A DNA stretch of 64,000 nt from M3007 sp046160345 (GTDB lineage Bacteria > Bacteroidota > Bacteroidia > Chitinophagales > Saprospiraceae), in contig JBJXGO010000189.1 of NCBI GenBank assembly GCA_046160345.1, positions 4,404 through 68,403 on the forward strand. Reading direction: 5' to 3'. Made by a program: the position numbers and the translations under genes. Positions 7,933 through 17,678 of this stretch are shown piece after piece. Below the pieces are notes generated by a model that searched no databases, was not told the origin of the DNA, and saw nothing but the letters and a program-made list of their open reading frames with translations. How positions within the stretch are numbered: the first letter of the stretch is position 1; the number at the start of each line of letters is the position of its first letter.

Positions 7933-8352
7933 ATGGGACTCGTTTATACTGAAATAGAACTCATCAACGGCGATGACTTAGGCATGGCACGTCGCAATTT
8001 GATGGATCTGGATGATGTCAAGCGGATGAAGATCACCGCACTCGTTGACACTGGCTCTTACATGCTCTGCATCAACGAAGAAATCCAAGCCCAGCTACAA
8101 TTCCCTATTGTAGAAAAGCGCAAAGCCGAAACCGCTGATGGCCGTATTCTAGAGTTTGATGTTGCAGATAGTGTTCAAGTCCGCTTCAAAAACCGCGCTA
8201 CCACGTGCCGTGCAATGATTTTACCAGGAGACAGCGAGCCATTATTGGGTGCAATCCCTTTAGAAGATATGGACGTACTGGTCCACCCGCAACGCCAGGA
8301 ACTGATCGTCAATCCAGATCATCCTTATTTTGCGCAGATGAAGCTGAAATAA
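7933..8352 (+). CDS. clan AA (retropepsin-like) aspartic protease
   Basis: A 139-residue protein with the catalytic motif ALVDTGS at residues 36-42, followed by a beta-rich chain and the second family motif LLGAIPLEDMDVLV in the last third. This is the single-domain retropepsin-like arrangement, so it would act as a dimer. It has no signal peptide or membrane segment. Similar small proteins are common in Bacteroidota and cyanobacteria and are mostly uncharacterised. It follows the coiled-coil gene by 34 bases, which suggests a shared transcript and possibly a substrate or regulator relationship. Confidence 0.85.
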   Translation: MGLVYTEIELINGDDLGMARRNLMDLDDVKRMKITALVDTGSYMLCINEEIQAQLQFPIVEKRKAETADGRILEFDVADSVQVRFKNRATTCRAMILPGDSEPLLGAIPLEDMDVLVHPQRQELIVNPDHPYFAQMKLK

Positions 8353-8391
8353 ACGCTAAGCGCAAGTTTGTTATTTCTAAACTTCCTTGAT

Positions 8392-9345
8392 ATGAATAAT
8401 TTGTTCAAAATATTAGGGATCATTCTTTGCGCCAGCTCGCTTAGCGCCCAAATTCCATATTTGCCACTCGCCACTGAAGGCAAATATTGGTTCTATACCG
8501 CATCTGATAACATTGACGGGCCCAATGGCGCAGTCCATTCTATTTACGTGATTCACATCAAAGGAGACACTTTGATTGATGGCAAGGCATATAAAAAAGT
8601 CTTTAAATGCAGCCTTAAGACTTATTTTGCGATGATTCCGCCCTACCAATTCGTGGTAACACCTTATACAATTACAGGGTGCGGGGTGGTTTCTTTCATT
8701 CGGGAGGATACCTTAACTAAGCAGGTTTTCAACCGCCCGGCAAACAATTCAATCGCATTTTGCGATTCCTCTGAATATCTGCTTTTTGATTTTGGTTTGC
8801 AAACAGGCGATACACTCCATGATTGCGTTCTAAAAAATGTGTTTTTGCCACAATTCTCCATACCAATAGTGGACTCCATTTCTGTAGAACAGATTTTTCA
8901 AAAAAACAGGCGAACGCTGAATTCCTTTGGACATATCATATACCAAGGCCTGGCCTTTGCCTCCTCATTTCGGATTTCAGAAGGCTTAGGTTACGAAACT
9001 CAAGGCATTTTCAACCAAAATGGCGAAATCAATGACGGGCACCTTCACCATCTTTTTGATTTCTGTGAAGGCGATCTGAATGGTTGCGGATTCGTCGGGA
9101 CAAACGAATCCCAAAATTTTGAAAATAAATGGGTGCTATTTCCCAACCCGGCTTCATCGGAAGTCTCCATTTTTCCAGCCGAACTGTTTCTTAAAATTGA
9201 AGTGTTTGATCTAGCTGGAAACCTCGAGATGGCTGCCTTGGTGGAACAGAAAACAGACATTTCGAAGCTTTCACGAGGCTTGAAATTGATAAAACTTATT
9301 GACCGAAAAGGGCATGCGAGTTTTGGGAAATTATTGAAAATTTAG
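8392..9345 (+). CDS. T9SS-sorted secreted protein, unknown
   Basis: A 317-residue secreted protein. The ATG at 8392 is preferred over the TTG at 8368 because it begins the signal peptide (MNNLFKILGIILCASSLSAQ). The central region (about 22-245) is beta-rich with no family I recognise. The C-terminus is a type IX sorting domain starting with VLFPNPASSEVS and containing EVFDLAGN, ending GKLLKI. It is probably anchored or released at the cell surface. It follows the protease gene by 39 bases on the same strand. Confidence 0.85.
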   Translation: MNNLFKILGIILCASSLSAQIPYLPLATEGKYWFYTASDNIDGPNGAVHSIYVIHIKGDTLIDGKAYKKVFKCSLKTYFAMIPPYQFVVTPYTITGCGVVSFIREDTLTKQVFNRPANNSIAFCDSSEYLLFDFGLQTGDTLHDCVLKNVFLPQFSIPIVDSISVEQIFQKNRRTLNSFGHIIYQGLAFASSFRISEGLGYETQGIFNQNGEINDGHLHHLFDFCEGDLNGCGFVGTNESQNFENKWVLFPNPASSEVSIFPAELFLKIEVFDLAGNLEMAALVEQKTDISKLSRGLKLIKLIDRKGHASFGKLLKI

Positions 9346-9483
9346 GCACTACCCACAAATCCCGCCCGGCCTTATTTTGCGGTGATAGAATTAAAAAATT
9401 TCCCGCTATCGAAGCCTTTGCAAAATTTTTCCTCAAAAATTTTGCCCAACACCCTACTTTGGCGGCCATAAAAATTTGTTGCC

Positions 9484-11271
9484 GTGAAGCCTACCGACAT
9501 AAAAGACCCCGAGTACTTCCACAAAGTGGTGGATTGCCAGTACGCCTGCCCTGCACATACGCCTGTACCTGAGTACATTAGGCTCATTGCTGCCGAGCGA
9601 TATACCGAAGCATACATGATCAACTGGGAATCCAACGTATTCCCTGGAGTACTCGGACGCACCTGCGACCGGCCCTGCGAACCCGCCTGCCGTCGTGGCC
9701 GGGTAGAAGAAGAACCTGTGGCCATTTGCAGACTCAAGCGAGTAGCTGCCGATTTTAAGGGCGACGTGAAATCGCTCATGCCACAAGGCCCGTTCCCAAA
9801 AAACGGCAAAAAGATCGCGCTCATCGGTGGCGGCCCTGCTTCGCTCACCGTGGCACGCGACCTCGCACCGCTGGGATACGAAATTCATTTGTTTGACGAA
9901 CAGCCTGCTGGTGGCGGCATGATGCGCAGTCAAATCCCTTCGTTCCGACTGCCCGAAAGTGTTCTGGATGAGGAAGTTGGCTATATTTTGGATTTGGGCA
10001 TCCATACCCAGTTCCACCATTACGTTTCCAGCATGAAAGACATGTTGGGCAAAGGCTACGACGCAATTTTTGTCGGAACTGGCGCACCTCGCGGGCGTGA
10101 TCTCAACGATGTGCCAGGGCGCAAAGAAGCCGGGGCAAACGTCCAGATCGGTATCGAATTCCTTGCCAATGTAGCCTTTGAGCATGCCAGCAAAATTGGC
10201 AAAAAAGTCATCGTGCTCGGTGGCGGCAACACGGCTATGGACTGCTGCCGTACTTCGCTGCGTTTGGGCGGCGACGAGGTAAAAGTAGTGGTACGGAGTC
10301 CGAAAACTGAAATGAAAGCATCCCCCTGGGAAATCGAGGATGCTGAACACGAAGGCATCCCGATTTTTGAAAACCACGTCCCGAAGGAATTTGTGATTGA
10401 AAATGGTAAATTGGTGGGCATGAAGTTTGAAAAAGTAAAAGCCGTTTACGATGAAAAAGGCAAACGCAGCCTGGTACCCACTGGCGAGCCCGAAGTATTG
10501 ATCGAAGCAGATGACGTGCTCATCGCTGTCGGTCAGGAGAACGCTTTCCCCTGGGTAGAGCGTGATTTGGGCATTGAGTTCGACAAGTGGGAAGTGCCCG
10601 TATTGGATAAAAAAACCTTCCAATCCACCTTGCCCCAGGTCTTTTTTGGCGGCGACGCGGCCATGGGGCCAAAAAACGTCATTACAGCTGTGGCGCAAGG
10701 ACACAGTGCCGCGGTTTCGATTGACCTCTTTTGCGCCCAAAAAGACCTGCACGACCGGCCTTCGCCGCTTACCAATCTCATCCACCAAAAGATGGGCATC
10801 CACGAATGGATGTACGACAGCGCCGTAGCACCCGATCTGCGCTTCAAGGTTCCCCATGCTGAAAAGGCTAAATCCTTGAAAGACAGGCTCATGGAGGTCG
10901 AACTCGGTTTTGATGTCCAAACCGCTTTCAAAGAAGCCGAGCGCTGTCTCAACTGCGATGTCCAAACGGTTTTCACTACTGACCGTTGTATTGAATGCGA
11001 TGCTTGCGTCGATATTTGCCCAACGTCTTGCATTACTTTCACCGAAAATGGAGAAGAGGATGAACTCCGTACACGGTTAACGGCTACAGCCAAGGAACTT
11101 ACCCAAGATCTCTACGTTTCCGACGAACTCAAGACCAAACGGGTGATGGTAAAGGACGAAAACGTTTGCCTGCACTGTGGACTCTGTGCCGAACGTTGCC
11201 CGACCGCGGCTTGGGACATGCAGAAGTACCTTTACAACACAGCAAAAGCTGGCGGAAAAGTGTATGCTTAA
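9484..11271 (+). CDS. GltD-like FAD/NAD(P) oxidoreductase with ferredoxin domain
   Basis: A 595-residue flavoprotein starting at GTG. N-terminal [4Fe-4S] cysteines are C18, C22, C61, C65 and C69, as in glutamate synthase small subunits and NfnB-like enzymes. An FAD-binding Rossmann motif IGGGPAS follows near 114-120, and a NAD(P)-binding motif VLGGGNTAMDCC near 236-247. A C-terminal two-cluster ferredoxin domain has CIECDACVDICP and CLHCGLCAERCP. Such enzymes pass electrons between NAD(P)H and ferredoxin or a partner oxidoreductase. The usual partner genes (2-oxoacid oxidoreductase, gltB) are absent; instead the gene overlaps a DUF2306 membrane protein by 8 bases. Confidence 0.92.
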   Translation: MKPTDIKDPEYFHKVVDCQYACPAHTPVPEYIRLIAAERYTEAYMINWESNVFPGVLGRTCDRPCEPACRRGRVEEEPVAICRLKRVAADFKGDVKSLMPQGPFPKNGKKIALIGGGPASLTVARDLAPLGYEIHLFDEQPAGGGMMRSQIPSFRLPESVLDEEVGYILDLGIHTQFHHYVSSMKDMLGKGYDAIFVGTGAPRGRDLNDVPGRKEAGANVQIGIEFLANVAFEHASKIGKKVIVLGGGNTAMDCCRTSLRLGGDEVKVVVRSPKTEMKASPWEIEDAEHEGIPIFENHVPKEFVIENGKLVGMKFEKVKAVYDEKGKRSLVPTGEPEVLIEADDVLIAVGQENAFPWVERDLGIEFDKWEVPVLDKKTFQSTLPQVFFGGDAAMGPKNVITAVAQGHSAAVSIDLFCAQKDLHDRPSPLTNLIHQKMGIHEWMYDSAVAPDLRFKVPHAEKAKSLKDRLMEVELGFDVQTAFKEAERCLNCDVQTVFTTDRCIECDACVDICPTSCITFTENGEEDELRTRLTATAKELTQDLYVSDELKTKRVMVKDENVCLHCGLCAERCPTAAWDMQKYLYNTAKAGGKVYA

Positions 11272-11935
11272 CAAAACGATTTTGTTATCCATATTCCTGT
11301 CTGCCCTTGCTGTGCTTGCGTTTTCTGCAGTGATGGCTGACAATATTATACCTTATCTGAGATTCAAGTACGCCTATGGTTTTTTGGGAACCAAAATCGA
11401 TGCGGTACTGTTGAAACCGCATTTCCAAGTCGCATTTTACGTTCACATAACAAGTAGTTGGATTGTGATGCTGGCAGGTTTGGGGCAGTTCTTTCCAGTA
11501 TTCGTTCGACGTTGGCCAAGAATCCACCGATGGACGGGGATGGTTTATATCTGGTTAATTTTAGTGTTGGCAGCACCATCCGGCCTGGTGCTCGGTTTTT
11601 ACGCCAACAGTGGGCTTTCTTCTAAGGTGGGTTTTGTGTTGCAGAGCATCGTTTGGTGGGTGGTCACAGGTTTGGCAGTGCGTGAGATTTTACAAAAAAA
11701 CTATCTTCGGCATGCCGAAATGATGTTGCGGAGTTATGCCATCACGCTCGCGGCCATGAGCCTGCGCACGGAAAGTTACCTGATGTACTATTATTTAGAG
11801 ACCAAACCCATTGAGACCTATCTGACCGTTACCTGGCTTTCGTGGGTAGGCAATTTGTTGCTCATCGAATGCCTCATTTACGCCGACCTCGGGAAGAGGC
11901 TGGTAGCTATGGCGTTTCAAGCAACCAAGCAATAA
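11264..11935 (+). CDS. DUF2306 membrane protein
   Basis: A 223-residue integral membrane protein with about six to seven hydrophobic segments. The ATG at 11264 overlaps the stop of the upstream flavoprotein, so translation is probably coupled; a longer frame from 11177 would run inside the flavoprotein and is not used. The family-like segment around FPVFVRRWPRIHRWTGMVY, the helix with HAEMMLRSYAITLAA and the conserved histidines match DUF2306, whose function is not established; histidine-rich helices allow haem or quinone-linked electron transfer as a speculation. Confidence 0.88.
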   Translation: MLNKTILLSIFLSALAVLAFSAVMADNIIPYLRFKYAYGFLGTKIDAVLLKPHFQVAFYVHITSSWIVMLAGLGQFFPVFVRRWPRIHRWTGMVYIWLILVLAAPSGLVLGFYANSGLSSKVGFVLQSIVWWVVTGLAVREILQKNYLRHAEMMLRSYAITLAAMSLRTESYLMYYYLETKPIETYLTVTWLSWVGNLLLIECLIYADLGKRLVAMAFQATKQ

Positions 11936-11965
11936 GGTTACCAATTCAATCAATTCATATTACCT

Positions 11966-12829
11966 ATGCGCACTTTCGTTTCGATGTTTCTGCTTGCTGC
12001 ATTGCTTTGGCAGTGCCAACAACCCCAAAAACCACCTGCCACCAGCCAGGCCGCAGTAACGGTCGATCCTACCGATTTGGTCAAGATGACCCATAAGGAA
12101 GCGACCGACACACTTCTTGCCGACTCTACCAAACCGATCCAACCACTCCTGATGACTCCGCTCGGTGAAGATGCTGTCAAAGAGTTACTAGCAAATGTGG
12201 ACCTGGGCAGCATCCTCAAAGTAGATTACCCTGATAATGGCTTCTATGGTGCCGACCGCTATCGCATCGAGTTCATTTTCACAGAATTAGAGCGAACCGT
12301 CAACGATCCCAGGGTGTACGCAATTAAGGGTAAAAACAAATTCAAAAACACCATTTCCAATTTTGAAGGATTGATAGAAGTAAAGGAAATGAGCGAATTC
12401 TTTGACCCAAATCTTGACACAGCGGATATCTACGACATGAATTATCAGAAAATGTACACGCTGGGAGGGGAATTCAAATTCAAGGAAGATGAAAGCCTCA
12501 ATACCAGTGGGGTTTTCGCCGGCACCTTCAAAATGGACCTGGGAATTCTTGAAGACGGCTCAGCCCAACTCTGGTTTTTTTCTGAAAACAGTCCGGCTGT
12601 GGGCTGCGGTTATCGTTTTGATGGCAATTGGACGAGCAATAAAAGATCCGGCTCGGTAAAACCGGTCATCTGGTCTCGCGATTTATTCCGGTTCGCGAAC
12701 GACATCCTTGAGGACTTTTCCTATGGTGAACGTGACATCGAAATCAATGAAAAATACCGTCACCTTGGTTGGGATACCTTTTGGAGCGGTGAAGAATGGT
12801 GGACTGAATCGCCCAAGAAAAATATGTAG
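11966..12829 (+). CDS. lipoprotein of unknown function
   Basis: A 287-residue lipoprotein: a short hydrophobic leader (MRTFVSMFLLAALLWQC) ends at a lipobox-like Cys at residue 17, followed by a Gln/Pro/Thr-rich linker. The remaining ~240 residues look globular, with acidic and aromatic patches and a beta-rich pattern (DYPDNGFYGADRYRIEFIFT). I do not recognise a family. It sits 30 bases after the DUF2306 gene and 118 bases before an ABC permease on the same strand, consistent with an envelope-related group. Confidence 0.8.
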   Translation: MRTFVSMFLLAALLWQCQQPQKPPATSQAAVTVDPTDLVKMTHKEATDTLLADSTKPIQPLLMTPLGEDAVKELLANVDLGSILKVDYPDNGFYGADRYRIEFIFTELERTVNDPRVYAIKGKNKFKNTISNFEGLIEVKEMSEFFDPNLDTADIYDMNYQKMYTLGGEFKFKEDESLNTSGVFAGTFKMDLGILEDGSAQLWFFSENSPAVGCGYRFDGNWTSNKRSGSVKPVIWSRDLFRFANDILEDFSYGERDIEINEKYRHLGWDTFWSGEEWWTESPKKNM

Positions 12830-12947
12830 GCAAGGAGATTGTATCCGACCTTACCCCTATCCTATCCGCAATTGGTTGTTCTTCATCGAAAACTGTCTGC
12901 ATTGGATGGCTTGGGTCCTTGTTTCGCACAGCAAAACAAATTAAGCT

Positions 12948-14177
12948 ATGCTGCGAAACACCCTGCAATCCTTCGCCCTTGCGATTCAAAATATCCGGGC
13001 CAACCTCTTCCACACGCTCCTCTCCGTGCTGGGCATTATTATCGGTGTGGCCGCACTGGTCGCTACTTTTTCGCTGATTGATGGCTTGGAAAAATTTGCC
13101 CGAGAGCAAATCGCCACCCAGACCAGCGTCAATGCTATTGTGGTAAACACCCAAACGGATAAGGTCATCAACAATCTTTCGGTTCGGAAAGACACGTTCC
13201 AAGTGATTGATTACGAACGATATGCAAAGTTTCGGGCCAATGCTCCGCTCATTACCCGAGCCAGTCTGCACAACAGTTACAATCGTGAAATAAAGGTCAT
13301 TGGGCGCGATTCAGCCATCGGCGCCATGATCCAATGCATCGCCGAAAAACCACCCAGCGACACCATCCTCACCCATGGGCAATTATTCACTGCCACGGCA
13401 TTCAGCGGCCGCGAGCCGGTGGCGGTGATCAACACTCAATTAGCCAAACTCATCACTGGAAGGGAGGATCTGAATACCGTACTTGGGCAAAGTTTCAGCG
13501 CACTTGGCCATACTTTGCGCATTGTCGGGGTCGTAAAAGACAAGAAAAAGGATTCGCCGCCCATGGCATTTATGCCCATCTCGCTGCTTTCTAAGCAGGA
13601 TTTACACCGTTCGCCCCCATCCATGCTTTTTGAAGTAGCCAAAACGGAGGATGTACCCGTGCTCAAGGCGCAATTGGAAGCTTGGCTCAAACTGGAATAT
13701 GGCGTTCAAAACAAAGACTTTGCTGTTAACAGCCAGGACTTTTGGATAGATCAAACCACCAAAGGCTTCCTAATTTTTCGCATCATCATGGGCTTGATAA
13801 TTGGACTCTCCGTCCTGGTCGGTGGTGTGGGCGTAATGAATGTACTGCTGATTTCGGTTAACGAGCGCACCGCCGAAATCGGACTCAGAAAGGCCGTGGG
13901 CGCAAAAAAAGGAGATATACGTCGGTTATTTTTGGCCGAGTCCATCACCGTTTCTGCATTCGGGAGCCTGGTTGGTTTGTTGCTGGGGGCAGGATTTGCT
14001 ATGGCGGCCATTCCTATTATCCGCTTTTTTGCCGACGTGCCTTTTAATGCTGTACTGACCTGGAACACGTTTTTTATTATCGCCAGCGTAGCAGTGATCA
14101 TCGGAATCATTTTTGGGACTTATCCGGCGATTAAAGCAGCGAGGCTTGACCCCGTGGAAGCTTTGAGACGGGAGTGA
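12948..14177 (+). CDS. MacB/FtsX-type ABC transporter permease
   Basis: A 409-residue permease with the MacB layout: a first membrane segment near 20-42 (LFHTLLSVLGIIIGVAALVA), a periplasmic core of about 230 residues, and three FtsX segments between 280 and 400, including the family signature SVNERTAEIGLRKAVGA and the closing PAIKAARLDPVEALRRE. Such permeases form mechanotransmission complexes for lipoprotein, peptide or antibiotic export. No ATPase or adaptor gene is adjacent, so its ATPase must be encoded elsewhere. Followed by a good terminator. Confidence 0.95.
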   Translation: MLRNTLQSFALAIQNIRANLFHTLLSVLGIIIGVAALVATFSLIDGLEKFAREQIATQTSVNAIVVNTQTDKVINNLSVRKDTFQVIDYERYAKFRANAPLITRASLHNSYNREIKVIGRDSAIGAMIQCIAEKPPSDTILTHGQLFTATAFSGREPVAVINTQLAKLITGREDLNTVLGQSFSALGHTLRIVGVVKDKKKDSPPMAFMPISLLSKQDLHRSPPSMLFEVAKTEDVPVLKAQLEAWLKLEYGVQNKDFAVNSQDFWIDQTTKGFLIFRIIMGLIIGLSVLVGGVGVMNVLLISVNERTAEIGLRKAVGAKKGDIRRLFLAESITVSAFGSLVGLLLGAGFAMAAIPIIRFFADVPFNAVLTWNTFFIIASVAVIIGIIFGTYPAIKAARLDPVEALRRE

Positions 14178-14206
14178 ATGATCTTGGACTATGGGCACTA
14201 AAACAG

Positions 14207-14244
14207 CGAGCCGTTCCGAAAAATCGGAATGGCTCGTTTGTTTT
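14207..14244 (+). terminator. terminator after MacB-type permease
   Basis: CGAGCCGTTCCGA (14207-14219) pairs with TCGGAATGGCTCG (14224-14236) with one G-T pair and a four-base loop. The T-rich tail TTTGTTTT follows. Placed 30 bases after the permease stop. Confidence 0.8.
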
Positions 14245-14248
14245 ATAC

Positions 14249-14281
14249 AAAAACAGTTGACACTTTATAAAAAAGTGCAAC
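14249..14281 (-). terminator. possible terminator of Oar-like receptor gene
   Basis: On the minus strand GTTGCACTT pairs with AAGTG(T)CAAC around an A/T loop, followed by TGTTTTTGT. It lies 16 bases beyond the receptor stop and back-to-back with the permease terminator. Confidence 0.5.
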
Positions 14282-14296
14282 TTCTAGTCTCTTGAT

Positions 14297-17200
14297 TTAG
14301 AAACTATACCGCAAGCCCAGCTGCATTTGCCAACGGCTCAGCAGGCTGAAATCTTGTACAAATGAATCCTTGATATTCGTATCGAACGAAAATGTAGGAA
14401 CCCCATTTGCATCTACCCCTACCACGCCCAACGGTTGGGTTGTGGATGGGATGCGGCGAACGCCCCAGCTGTCACTGATCAGATTTCCGAAATTGAGAAT
14501 ATCCACCGTAAATTGAAGGGTATTTGTCCTAGAACCTGCTTTGTGGTTCAGGTCTTGTGCAATACGGATGTCCCAATTATTGAACCATGGGCTTAGGATG
14601 CCATATTTTTCAACCACTTCGCCTCGGCGGCTGCTCATGTAATCATCTTGTGCGATGAATTCTTTGAGCGCCTGGCGCTGTGTAGTCGCATCACCCGTAA
14701 AGAGCATTTGATCAATTTGTGCATCTGTTGGGATGTACATCAGGTCATTGTTGCCGGAGCCATCATTATTGAGATTGCCGGAATAGGTGTACGAGAAACG
14801 CCCACCCTGAGCATACTGGAAGAACAAACCGACTGTAGTGCCAAAGCGGTTATTATCCGCTCCACCATAGCTAAATTTCCTGGAGAACGAACCCACTACG
14901 CGGTGCTTGTAACCATAAATTGATGGAGCCTCAACCGCTTGATTCACATTGCCATAAGCCGGATTGCGGTCATAAGCATCGGAAGAAATTTCTGCCTCAA
15001 TGGATGATGCATCGCGGCTATCGAGGTAGTTGTAGCCAATGCTGGCATACATACCATTGCTCCAGGTGCGCTGAAGTTGAAGCATAAGGTTGGCTGAGTA
15101 GCCTACATCGGTATTGGTGAATACAAATGCGTCTGTGTTACCTCCAAACAGGTGTTTTGCGCGATCACCATCGGTATAAATTGGGCGGTTGTCCCCAGGG
15201 GCGCTGAGACGACCTGTCGGCAGGTTCAGGCCATAGTTGCGCACCATCATACCATTGATATCCTTCGTGTAAATGAAATCCGCGGATGCTACCCAGCCAT
15301 CGCCAAATTTCTTGTCAACGCCCAGGTTGTTGCGCCAAACTTGCGGGAACTTGAAATCAGGGCGTGTCACACAATAGAAGAAAAAGTTTGGATTCGCCAC
15401 ATGGTTACCGATCCAAACAAATGGGAAACGTCCACTAAACAAACCAGAACCACCGCGCACTTGAAGCGAGCGGTCACCATTTACATCCCAATTGAAGCCC
15501 AAACGGGGATTGAAAAGCGGTTTTGCATCAGGCAATTGCGTATGGTCAAACTTGATATCCTGGCCGTTTTCATCATAATACTGAATTTCGGGTTGATAGC
15601 AACAACCGCCAGGTGCAGTAAGCGGATCAATTTTTTCTTGTATTTTCTCTTCCGTGTTTAGGTAGGTGGGTTTGTCCATCCTCAGGCCAAGTGTCAAGGT
15701 CAGCCGGTCGAACAACGATATCTCGTCCTGAATATAGGCGCTGATTTGTCCAACATTGGTGTAAGACCAGTTCCATTTTGTAAGGGGGGCCTGATTGTTC
15801 GCTGCAAAAGTAGCTTTAGCTGCAGCAATGTTGGCAGCAACTTGGCCAGAACCAACTGAGTCCAGGAATGCCTGGGTGCTGACATAATCTGGTCCAAAAA
15901 CTCCTGGATATGCCCCAAGATTGAAAGCATTTTCGAATTTGAATTGTTCATAGGCCGCCCCTACCGTGAGCGTGTGGTTGCCCATGTAGAAATTCAAGTT
16001 GTCGTTTATCTGTAATACATCTTGATTCAAGTTGTTATAGATCGAAAATGGTTCATGCCCCGCAATGATATATCGGGTGCCATCCTTGAGTATCTGAATG
16101 GTTGGTGCAGGCGAACTAAACGGATCACGGCTATCCTTGAATGACGAATATCCCAATTGGAACTTATTAGAAGCTGAGCTGCCAAAGTTTGATTTCAATT
16201 CGCCAATTACCTGATTCAACTTATTGTTGATCTGATAGCCTGCATTGCGAAATTGGAGGGTGGTAAAATCTGGTCCACGGCGGCCAATTGCAAATGGGTG
16301 CGCTGGCTTTTGTTTGGAGGCATCCAAAAAGGTATAGGTCAGGCTGAATTTATGGTTGTTATTTATGTTCCAGTCCAATTTGGCCAGTCCCTTCATGTTA
16401 GGCGCATCCAGAGTGAAATTTTCATACGGTCCCGGGTCATAACCAAGGCCTTTCAACGCTGTGGAAACCGCATCCAGGTCGCTTGCGAGAACCCTCGAAA
16501 CACCAGGTCCATCCATGCCACGGTTTGCGATGAATGAAGAACCCAGATCACTCCGGCGCTCGATCTCAGCATTAACAAAAAAGAAAAGTTTGTTTTTGAT
16601 AATCGGCCCGCCCAAACTAAAACCTGTTTGGACCTGTGTTAAATCACCTTTGGGAGCCTCTTCCCCATCTACTTTTGATCCAATAAAATCCTGATTTCGA
16701 TAAAAACCGAAAACTGTTCCACCAAGGGTGTTGGTACCTGATTTAGTCACAGCATTGATCGCTGCACCGGTGAACCCACTCTGTGTCACGTCATAAGGCG
16801 CATAGGCGACCTGGATCTGGTCAATTGCGTCCAGCGAAACGGGTTGAGCTTCAGATTGGCCGCCCGGAGTAGCGGCGTCCAAACCAAAGGGGTTGTTGAA
16901 AATCGCGCCGTCCAGCGAAAAGTTGTTGAACTGGTCGTTGCGTCCGGCAAACGAATTGCCTTCACCTGCCATTGGGCTAAGCCGTGTGTAGTCGGCTGCT
17001 GAACGGCTGATGGTTGGTAGATTCGCTATCTGCTGCCGACTGATGTTCGTAGATGCGCCCGTGCGCTCCGAGTTTAGCACGGGGTCGCTCTTCGCCATAA
17101 CCACCACTTCTCCCAGCGTAGTGGAAGCTGCTTTAAGTGAAACATCAAGCGGAAGTTTCTGGCCAACGGAAAGCATCAAGCCTTCAGTTTTTTTGCTTTC

Positions 17201-17458
17201 ATAGCCCGTATAGATAGTTGAAATACTGTACGGACCACCCACGCGAAGATTGGCCAATGTGTAGCGGCCATCACTACGGCTAATCGTGCCATAACTGGTG
17301 CCGGAAGGAGTATGGGTGGCCACAATGGTCACACCAACAAGCCCTTCGCCTCCGTCATCGGTAATTTGCCCTGTGACGGTGGCACCCGTTACCTGGGCAA
17401 AAAGGGTGTGCGCTGACAGCACAACGACTGTCAATACGCCAAGTAAACGTTGTAACAT
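14297..17458 (-). CDS. Oar-like TonB-dependent outer-membrane receptor
   Basis: A 1053-residue receptor. The ATG at 17458 is chosen because it starts the signal peptide (MLQRLLGVLTVVVLSAHTLFA); a longer frame to 17575 adds 39 unlikely residues. Residues ~25-105 are a carboxypeptidase-regulatory-like beta domain (TVTGQITDDGGEGLVGVTI), then a plug domain (~115-235, with FNNFSLDGAIFNN and VTKSGTNTLGGTVFGFYR) and a large beta barrel ending in an aromatic YSF. This is the Oar type of TonB receptor without a SusD partner, typical of Bacteroidota. The ligand is unknown. It stands alone. Confidence 0.93.
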   Translation of the reverse strand: MLQRLLGVLTVVVLSAHTLFAQVTGATVTGQITDDGGEGLVGVTIVATHTPSGTSYGTISRSDGRYTLANLRVGGPYSISTIYTGYESKKTEGLMLSVGQKLPLDVSLKAASTTLGEVVVMAKSDPVLNSERTGASTNISRQQIANLPTISRSAADYTRLSPMAGEGNSFAGRNDQFNNFSLDGAIFNNPFGLDAATPGGQSEAQPVSLDAIDQIQVAYAPYDVTQSGFTGAAINAVTKSGTNTLGGTVFGFYRNQDFIGSKVDGEEAPKGDLTQVQTGFSLGGPIIKNKLFFFVNAEIERRSDLGSSFIANRGMDGPGVSRVLASDLDAVSTALKGLGYDPGPYENFTLDAPNMKGLAKLDWNINNNHKFSLTYTFLDASKQKPAHPFAIGRRGPDFTTLQFRNAGYQINNKLNQVIGELKSNFGSSASNKFQLGYSSFKDSRDPFSSPAPTIQILKDGTRYIIAGHEPFSIYNNLNQDVLQINDNLNFYMGNHTLTVGAAYEQFKFENAFNLGAYPGVFGPDYVSTQAFLDSVGSGQVAANIAAAKATFAANNQAPLTKWNWSYTNVGQISAYIQDEISLFDRLTLTLGLRMDKPTYLNTEEKIQEKIDPLTAPGGCCYQPEIQYYDENGQDIKFDHTQLPDAKPLFNPRLGFNWDVNGDRSLQVRGGSGLFSGRFPFVWIGNHVANPNFFFYCVTRPDFKFPQVWRNNLGVDKKFGDGWVASADFIYTKDINGMMVRNYGLNLPTGRLSAPGDNRPIYTDGDRAKHLFGGNTDAFVFTNTDVGYSANLMLQLQRTWSNGMYASIGYNYLDSRDASSIEAEISSDAYDRNPAYGNVNQAVEAPSIYGYKHRVVGSFSRKFSYGGADNNRFGTTVGLFFQYAQGGRFSYTYSGNLNNDGSGNNDLMYIPTDAQIDQMLFTGDATTQRQALKEFIAQDDYMSSRRGEVVEKYGILSPWFNNWDIRIAQDLNHKAGSRTNTLQFTVDILNFGNLISDSWGVRRIPSTTQPLGVVGVDANGVPTFSFDTNIKDSFVQDFSLLSRWQMQLGLRYSF

Positions 17459-17678
17459 AATAGAATAGGTTTGGTGATAAAATGCTTCAGACTGTTCAGG
17501 TGCTTCATTCCTGAATTCATGCAAAGGAAAGCAATATGAAATTAACATTAAGAACTTGAAGCCATAGAGTTTCAAAAAATTAATATAGTACTGAGTTTTA
17601 AAAAGTTAAAAGGTAAATCCTTTGAAAATAAGATTCAGCTTCCTACGTCTTTCAATCCGCACAACAAAAAAATCTGCG

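Noticed and set aside
9346..9483. Promoter before the flavoprotein gene (TACTTTGG near 9455)
   Set aside because: The box is one base short of TAnnTTTG and no -33 element is at the right distance.
9454..10965. 503-codon minus-strand open frame opposite the GltD-like flavoprotein
   Set aside because: The plus strand encodes a flavoprotein with all cofactor motifs; the minus frame is compositionally odd and has no recognisable domain, so it is a shadow of high-GC codons.
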